Shown: one piece after another, positions 57,884 to 64,000 of the stretch | How positions within the stretch are numbered: the stretch's first letter is position 1 | Layout: each line of letters begins with the position of its first letter | DNA from: Gremmenia infestans | Lineage: Eukaryota; Ascomycota; Leotiomycetes; Helotiales; Hamatocanthoscyphaceae | Assembly (NCBI GenBank): GCA_032629725.1 | Contig: JAFEVB010000002.1 | Span: 2,914,001-2,978,000, forward strand | DNA: 64,000 bases | Direction of reading: 5' to 3' | Notes under the pieces: generated by a model | Told to the model about the DNA's origin: nothing | The model's input: the letters and a program-made list of their open reading frames with translations, nothing else | Database searches by the model: none | Translations under genes and position numbers: made by a program

Positions 57884-58651
57884 ATGGTACGCATCTCTTG
57901 TAACAACGACTACGACAACAAGGACTATTTCCGCTTTACCTTCTCGGCTCGCCCTTCAATCAAATTCTGCTTCGACCGCCCAAAAGCAGTCCCGATCCCT
58001 TGTAATCGGCCGTTCAAGCGTCGAAGAGCGCTGTCTGATGTTGATGGAGATGGAAATGAAGGCCGGAAAAAGAGACGGCTCCGGCTGCATCTCATCACTT
58101 CTCGTCTTAGCCGGCCATATTCCCAGCCCGCTACCAACATTGTCAACCGTAGTGGCTCCAAGGTTGTGGTGTTAGGTACACAAAACAAAGCTCTGGGTAG
58201 GAGCGAATTGAGGAAAGCAGCTATCATGAACCGAGTTCGAATGCGGATAGACGAGGCGAAGGACTTCATACGCTTTGAGCATGAGAGAGGACGGGCCAGG
58301 CTGTCGATGCGAGAGATTGTGCTCCATAAACCTAGGACGCATGAGTTGCCCTTACCACCGTCTCCTCTTGGCCTCTCAAACTACGATGCTTTTGACCTGG
58401 AGGACGATGTGAATGCCGACGAAGACTTCCATGAAGATGGAACCGATCGAGTGTCGAGTATCTATTCCGACTTCAACATCATGAATCCTATCACGAGCGA
58501 CGGAGACGATTATGACTATCTTGACGCGATAGATGGTATCGAAACTCAGGCCTTGCCAGATTCTCCGCCTCAGCCACCAGAAGAAACCATTGTGGGAATG
58601 CTAAGAGAAGAGAAATTGCAGGAAGGTTATTTTGTGGAGGTAAAGAATTAA
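57884..58651 (+). CDS. Unknown protein with basic helical core, fungal-specific type
   Basis: Single exon from ATG 57884, 255 residues. A GTG six bases upstream is in frame but is not needed. Residues ~45-75 are strongly basic (FKRRR, then RKKRRLRLHLITSRLSRPYS), nuclear-signal like. A region resembling one I have seen in Pezizomycotina hypothetical proteins follows (QPATNIVNRSGSKVVVLGTQ, LGRSELRKAAIMNRVRMRI). The second half is acidic, with Asp runs (DLEDDVNADEDFHEDGTD) and a closing helix MLREEKLQEGYFVEV. No enzymatic motif is visible. A nuclear role is inferred from composition. It is convergent with the OHCU decarboxylase gene, with a gap of only 112 bases. Confidence 0.75.
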   Translation: MVRISCNNDYDNKDYFRFTFSARPSIKFCFDRPKAVPIPCNRPFKRRRALSDVDGDGNEGRKKRRLRLHLITSRLSRPYSQPATNIVNRSGSKVVVLGTQNKALGRSELRKAAIMNRVRMRIDEAKDFIRFEHERGRARLSMREIVLHKPRTHELPLPPSPLGLSNYDAFDLEDDVNADEDFHEDGTDRVSSIYSDFNIMNPITSDGDDYDYLDAIDGIETQALPDSPPQPPEETIVGMLREEKLQEGYFVEVKN

Positions 58652-58763
58652 TTCATGAGAAACAATAGTCTGGTCGGCGTTCGCAAAATTATTGTATCAT
58701 TCAAGGGTCAAGGATTGGGTAGGGAATATGGATGATGGGTTGGAAAAAACATTAGGTGCATAA

Positions 58764-59408
58764 CTATGGTTGTTGAAGTTTGATAGCGCGGTCAGCTGCA
58801 ATATCACACATTGCCTTGCAGTGTGAATTAGTAATGGAATCATTGTTCATATCTGAGCTCTCTCACCTTGATAGCCTCTGCTCGTTCAAGCCTCACATCT
58901 CCCCTTGCTATCCTCTCTTTCATATTCTCCATAATAACAGGACGAGATCTTCCATTGACGAAAACACTGAAAGGCAATCAGCTCAAAATCTTGCCAGCTT
59001 TGCAGGACTTCCATACACATATTTGAGACCAGGAAACTTCCTCTCGTACTCCTCATTCAGATTCCGCAATTTCGTTGCTTCTTCTGCACCACCAGTATTC
59101 AACTGAGCCTGTTCTGCTTGAGACTGAGCGCTCTCGACTTTCTTTTCACCAAGCCTTGGGTGAGCGCCAAGAATCTTGTCGAGCCATTCCGTATCACTTG
59201 TTGATGAGCTCTCAGACAGATCCGTCAACTGGACGCCAATACTTGCAATGAGATCGTTGTAAGATTCGAACGTTTCGGTGTGAAGAAGATCAAGAGACAA
59301 GGTATGCAGCGCTGTACATGGCTCAAAAAGTGCGTCAAGAACAGCTGCTCGTTCGACGGTAGATAGAGCTGGGACTCCAGCAATTGGGGGAATTTGAAAG
59401 CTTGGCAT
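58764..59408 (-). CDS. OHCU decarboxylase (ureidoimidazoline decarboxylase)
   Basis: Exons 59408-59017, 58966-58867 and 58814-58764, giving 180 residues. The start MPSFQIPPIAGVPALS was chosen over an in-frame upstream extension that reads as leader. Family marks are VERAAVLDALFEPC, SYNDLIASIG, the catalytic-region AHPRLGEKK, SAQSQAEQ, LRNLNEEYERKFPGLKYV/VFVNGRSR and a last helix DIAADRAIKLQQP. The enzyme turns 2-oxo-4-hydroxy-4-carboxy-5-ureidoimidazoline into S-allantoin, after uricase and hydroxyisourate hydrolase in purine breakdown. No C-terminal peroxisomal signal is present. The donor is GTATGG in intron 1 and GTGAGA in intron 2. Divergent from PRP19. Confidence 0.92.
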
Positions 59409-59634
59409 GGTTTGAAGCTCAATGTGTTTTTTTTTACAAGTTTTTGAAGTTGTAGGAAGTTTGGAAGTTGCTTGTACAAGAAGGAGGTCGAGGTCCCATC
59501 TGGAGACCAAATACGCTAGTCCCTCTTTGGACTAACCTATAAAGTGGAGCCAAACTTGGAAGACATCAAAAAGTTGCATACTGATCCTGTTGTTGCGCCG
59601 GAGCTCAGAAGTCGCAACTCAGACGTGATTCAAG
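59409..59634. promoter_or_regulatory. 226-base bidirectional promoter, OHCU decarboxylase / PRP19
   Basis: The space between two head-to-head start codons. It has an 8-base T run near 59429-59436. No further motif is recognised. Confidence 0.6.
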
Positions 59635-61332
59635 ATGTTATGCTCAAGTAAGCCCTTCTGCGCGATCTCATTTCTTGGTTCTTACGCGACTAACTTTTGG
59701 TAGTTTCTGGAGAGGCTCCACAGCATCCTGTGGCATCGTCAAAGTCAGGTAAGATATTCAGATCCCTCTTAGAACAGGATGCGAATTGACAAGACCTAGG
59801 CAATGTCTACGAGAAGCGCTTGATCGAACAATATATATCGGAGAATCATAAGGATCCAGTGAACGGAGAGGAGCTTGAAGTTACAGATCTCATCGACCTC
59901 AAAGCCGCCAGAATAGTTACTCCTCGACCCCCAACCCTCACCTCGATTCCCTCTCTCCTCACGACTTTCCAAAACGAATGGGACGCGTTAGCACTCGAGT
60001 CATTCAAGTTAAGACAACAACTCAATCAGACGCGGCAGGAATTGACTACAGCGTTATACCAGCAGGATGCAGCTATTCGAGTCATTGCGAAGCTAACGAG
60101 GGAGCGCGACGAGGCGAGAGATGCGCTGTCAAAGGTCACAGTAGGTGCCGGGGCGAGCAATGGGGATGCTATGCAGATCGATAGTCAAGGTCTCCCAGAA
60201 GAGCTTGTGGCCAAGGTTGACGCAGCTCAAGAGAAGTACGGCGCCCCCCCTAAAACACTGGGAATATAATACTGACCCTTTGTAGACTTTCGAAGAGTCG
60301 TCGGAAGCGCCCAGTCCCACAAGGTTGGGCCGACACAGAGGCGATAGAAAAATTCAACATTACGACTGCTTCTAAGCCTCTATACCCAGGTGCTTCTGCT
60401 ATTGCAGTCGATGAGGCTGGAGAGCTGGTCCTCAGTGGTGGTTCTGATGGTATTGCTAGCGTCTACTCGATTGCCGACAACAAAGTTCAACAAACTTTCG
60501 AGGCCGGCGCCGCCATTACAGATGCTGTTTGGTACGGAAGCCAACCCGTTGTCTCCACTTCTTCGGGGACTGTGAAGGTATTTGGAGACGGTGAGACGAC
60601 TTTCACATCACACGCCGGCAGTGCCAACGGATTGGCCTTACATCCCAGTGGTGATATTCTCGCATCTGTTGGTGTTGACAAGAGTTTCGTGCTATACGAT
60701 CTACCGGCCGGAAAGGCTGTTACCCAAATCTACACTGATTCAGGTATGTTTATAATGTTGTCTAGAGCGTCCAATACTAACAACGGAATAGAACTCACTA
60801 CCGCAGCATTTCACCCCGACGGCCACTTATTCGCTGCCGGAGGTGCTGACGGCCAGATTAAGCTCTTCCACGTCAATACTGGTGAGAACGCTGCGAATTT
60901 CGACCTCGGCGGCCCCGTGCAGGACCTCGCATTTTCCGAGAACGGCATCTGGTTCGCTGCCGTGGCTCGGGGATCCCCCAACGTCGTCATCTTCGACTTG
61001 CGAAAAGAAGGCAAGGCCGCTGAAGCTAAGGTATTGGAGATTGGTGGACAAGTTGACAGCCTGAGATGGGATTATAGTGGTAAGCCCTGCTTTAAAACTC
61101 TTTCTGAAACATCCCAGGGAATTTGGCATATCAGACTAACCCTGACACAGCGCAATTCCTCGCCGCATCCGGCCCAGGTGGTTTCACCATCTCACAATAT
61201 ACGAAAGCCAGTAAGAAATGGGACAATGTGATAAGTCTTGCTGTACCTGCTACTGCTGTAGCATGGGGCCCTGAGGCAAAGACGCTAATTACGGTCAATG
61301 GAAAGGATGGAGTTGTCACTGTTCTAGGATAA
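59635..61332 (+). CDS. PRP19: Pre-mRNA-processing factor 19, U-box E3 ligase
   Basis: Six exons: 59635-59647, 59704-59748, 59800-60235, 60286-60743, 60792-61079 and 61151-61332, giving 473 residues. The first two coding exons are 13 and 45 bases and complete the U-box: MLCSISGEAPQHPVASSKSG/NVYEKRLIEQYISENHKDPVNG. A coiled coil follows (SFKLRQQLNQTRQELTTALYQQDAAIRVIAKL), the tetramer-forming region. A WD40 propeller fills the rest (VLSGGSDGIASVYS, ALHPSGDILASVGVDKSFVLYD, AFHPDGHLFAAGGADGQIKLF, LAFSENGIWFAAV). Prp19 is the core of the NTC complex that activates the spliceosome, and it also acts in DNA repair. Confidence 0.95.
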
Positions 61333-62440
61333 AGATAAAAGGGTCTACTGTAGTTTGTAAGATATCCAGAATCATAAAAGTTGCCGTCATTATTTACTTG
61401 AATTATCTGGCTTCTTAGTCTCGGGGGAAGAACAATCTTGGGGCGGGGGGGGTTCGGTGTTTAACCCCCTTCCCAACAAAGAATTTACAACTTCCGCTAC
61501 GAAGAGAATACTATCCTTTGAGAGTTCAGAGTCGCCGAACCTGCTAAAGTTGTCTGTGATGAAGGAGATATACCGGACATTCAGGGTGCAGGTGTCTAAT
61601 TCCATGAAGGGTAGGCTGCGTGTTTGGTGCTTCTGCTCCTGGCAAGGTTACACAGTAGAGCGACCAATACCTACCTAGGTATGTACATAACAGTCATACT
61701 ATCAAATGTTTAGTTCATGACATATAAAAACCATGTTACCGAATCTGGTTACCAAGACAAGGTAGGAAACACAAATACGAAGTTTGCCTCTTTCGAAGAA
61801 CGGAAAAAGGTAAAGGCGTAGGCAAAGGAGCAGGCTGGCGCTTAGGCATTTATTAGGCGCCTGCTCTACCTATTCTTGATCACGGGTCTTCAGGGATTCA
61901 GTGGTTCAGATTTCACGCTCTGACAATGTTTTCTCCCTTTCTCCTTTACTTTGTCTTTTCCTCTTCCTTACAAAGGATTAGACAATTAGTCATTGATTTC
62001 CCGAATTTTTCAAGCGAAGACAAATGTCCGTAGACACGTTCGTCGGGCTCAACTCCTGTTATAAAGGACGGCAACAACGCCGCATCCTGGGCCGCTAAAT
62101 TCTAATCAGTGATCCCACGTCCACGATCACCACAACAAAAAACAACACACCACACCACACAGTCTCTTTCTCCCGCCACCGGCCATTGTGCCAGCACGAC
62201 CAATTCACACCCAGCTCCTGACGCCCATACGTCGCCATCCCCAGGTCCTACATCAACCTCAAACGAGAATTAGAGAGGCGAGGCACTGCGGAGTACAGCA
62301 CGCGAATGTGGTGATGGACGGATGGCAAGAACCCCAGCGCCACAAGGTAAGAAGCACCGCACCGGCCGTAGCTGGTCGAGAATGAATACCAGAACGGGCA
62401 AGACTAATACGATTCACTGGCACAGAGATCTTTTCTGGAG
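61333..62440. other. Intergenic region with one weak minus-strand frame
   Basis: 1.1 kb between PRP19 and the SIM-RING gene. It contains a C/G-rich run near 61440-61450, an ACCTACCTAGGTATGTA palindromic patch near 61670, and a CACCACA repeat before the next gene (62140-62160). Confidence 0.5.
61390..61605 (-). CDS. Weak candidate small ORF
   Basis: 71 codons (MELDTCTLNVRYISFITDN start), ending in a Pro/Ser/Lys-rich tail. It has an ATG start and fair composition, but no recognisable family, no splice partners and a position just past the PRP19 stop. It may be the last exon of an unseen gene or noise. Confidence 0.2.
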   Translation of the reverse strand: MELDTCTLNVRYISFITDNFSRFGDSELSKDSILFVAEVVNSLLGRGLNTEPPPPQDCSSPETKKPDNSSK

Positions 62441-63680
62441 ATGTCCCGGCAGTCAACTCTTTCGCCATCACCGATTTTATTTCGAGATACCCCGTCCTTC
62501 GCCGCCCGATTAGCCTCTGCGGCTCCTAACGATAACCTCACACGCAACATCTCACCTTCGTTTCTTGAAAGACGGCGAACATCACATCCTCACAACCAGT
62601 CCTTACAACCTTCACGCACAGCATCTCAAGACATGGCGGATGTGTCTCAAGCACAACGGCCACGCCTCGAGCATCGGGCCTCCCAAACCATAATCGATCT
62701 AACAGACGAGTCCGAGGAACCCTTGCTGTTTCGGCCACACTCTCATCACCGCGAGCGAAGCCGTTCACAAAGGCCGCCACAGCTTGGAAGAAGCGATGCG
62801 TCAGGTTTAATGGAGTTTATCGACCTTACCGAAGACAATGGTGAACCCGACATCATAATTACAGGGGGGCGAGAACTGCCCCGTCCCCAAGCTGCTCGGT
62901 CTGCTCGAGCGCCTCCTCATTATCATCTACCACGCCCCGATTCACCTTCTCTATTTGTACCTCGAGAAGTGGCCCGAGAAGCATCTGCACAACCAGCAAT
63001 TCACAGGGTCTTTGGAAGGATAAATGCGGCAGCAAGTGCAGGGGCTAATGTTGTGGGCGCTGCGTTGGGATATGCTATGCCTGCACGACAGCCAGGAGCG
63101 AGACCGGCTCACCACCACGAAGCATTCCACTTTCATCCAGCAGACGACTTTTTAGGCCAAATACATATGATGAATGCAATGGGGGCAATGCCGCAAGCTA
63201 TGCCTCGTATGGACTATCGACATCCTGCATTTGCAGAGCGGAAAGTGGAACACGTTCCTCCCAAACCTGCTAGGACAGACTTCACTAGATCGCCCACGGA
63301 AGATATGGACATCATCTGTCCCAGCTGTATGGACGAACTGGTACATAATAAGGAACACGAGGAGCCCGTTACAAAGAAGAATGGCAAGGCACCAACCAAA
63401 AAGGAGAGGGAGGAGCATCCATTCTGGGTGGTGAAGGAGTGTGGTCACGTAAGTCAACTTTCAAAGGGCTACGAAAGCCTTGCTAACAAATTTCTAGGTC
63501 TATTGCAACAGATGCTTCCAAAACCGAGACCCTCGCAACAAGGTCTCGGGTGTCTCTTTCGACGAGATCACAAAACCCAGCAACAATAAGAGCAAGCCCT
63601 CGAAGTTGCTCCTATGTGCGGTGGAAGACTGCGAATCTGATGTGAAATCCAAAGATAAATGGATTGGCGTGTTCCTTTGA
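62441..63680 (+). CDS. RING protein with SUMO-interaction motifs (Slx5/Rfp-like)
   Basis: Exons 62441-63448 and 63498-63680 (donor GTAAGT, acceptor CTAG), giving 396 residues. The N-terminal half is disordered and carries three SUMO-interaction motif candidates: TIIDLTDESEE (about 83-93), FIDLTEDNGE (about 126-135) and PDIIITGG (about 137-144). The C-terminal RING-type metal site reads C293-x2-C296, C334-x-H336, C339-x2-C342 and C376-x4-C381, with a 37-residue Lys/Glu-rich insert between the first two pairs. SIMs plus RING is the layout of SUMO-targeted ubiquitin ligase subunits (yeast Slx5, fission yeast Rfp1). The wider last pair and the insert are unusual. Orthology is inferred. Confidence 0.8.
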
Positions 63681-64000
63681 CAGTGTCCATTCACTGGAAT
63701 TACTGATGTTTTCCCTCGGGGTACGTATTTGCCAGACATAGCGAGATCAGGGGCTTCTTTCTCGTTGGGGTTGCATTTGCATGGGTCTTCTAGCATGGAG
63801 TAAAGGGCATGGGTCATTAAGGGAATCACTCATGATTGTGCTTGTTAATTCCTTGGCGTTGGAGGAGAAGACTCATATTGGAAGAAAGTCATGACGATTC
63901 CACAACATTGCGGACCTGTATTGTTTATGAGTGTGTACGCATCTATCCAGCAAAAAACCACAGCTGTGTTTTTGAAGGCTCTGAAATTCCAGCGTTTGAT
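63681..64000. other. 3' flank at the window edge, no gene seen
   Basis: Contains the end of the SIM-RING gene transcript. A minus frame at 63500-63829 overlaps its last exon and looks spurious. Confidence 0.5.

Overview
The window is nuclear DNA of a filamentous ascomycete (Pezizomycotina). Genes carry short introns of about 45-100 nt with GT(A/G)NGT donors, CTAAC/CTAAT branch points and AG acceptors. The products fit this group: Pdr16-type Sec14 protein, GT90 glycosyltransferase, DUF7053, DUF2235 hydrolase, and a C2H2 plus fungal-specific transcription factor. A Leotiomycetes-like fungus is my best guess, but that is inference. Nothing prokaryotic, viral or CRISPR-like was seen.

Layout. 1-13 kb is gene-dense: a small unknown protein with an ATG-only first exon, TRS31, PDR16, a coiled-coil/SR-tailed protein, RPS29, a RING-like protein and an NAD kinase. 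13.1-20.1 kb is a 7-kb gene-free stretch ending at an unknown Gln/Ser-rich acidic protein (20144-21298) with upstream ORFs. 22-32 kb holds LAS1, an MFS hexose-type transporter, a DUF7053 protein and a DUF2235 hydrolase ending in the peroxisomal signal SKL. 33-36.7 kb is a large C2H2 transcription factor, followed by a second gene-poor stretch of 6 kb. From 42.9 kb density rises again: a candidate two-exon gene, a GT90 enzyme, mitoribosomal uL15m, sorting nexin MVP1, neddylation factor DCN1 with a long ORF inside intron 2, mitoribosomal bS6m, RRB1, an unknown protein, OHCU decarboxylase, PRP19, and a SUMO-interaction-motif RING protein.

Functional themes. Several genes serve translation and ribosome assembly (RPS29, LAS1, RRB1, uL15m, bS6m). 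Others serve ubiquitin or neddylation (DCN1, PRP19, two RING-type proteins) and membrane traffic (TRS31, PDR16, MVP1). bS6m/RRB1 and OHCU decarboxylase/PRP19 are divergent pairs with about 0.2 kb between start codons. The two longest gene-free stretches each lie upstream of a regulator-like gene.

Exon models were built by hand from splice signals, frame continuity and remembered family patterns. No search or alignment was run. Coordinates for spliced genes cover start codon to stop codon; exons are given in the evidence.
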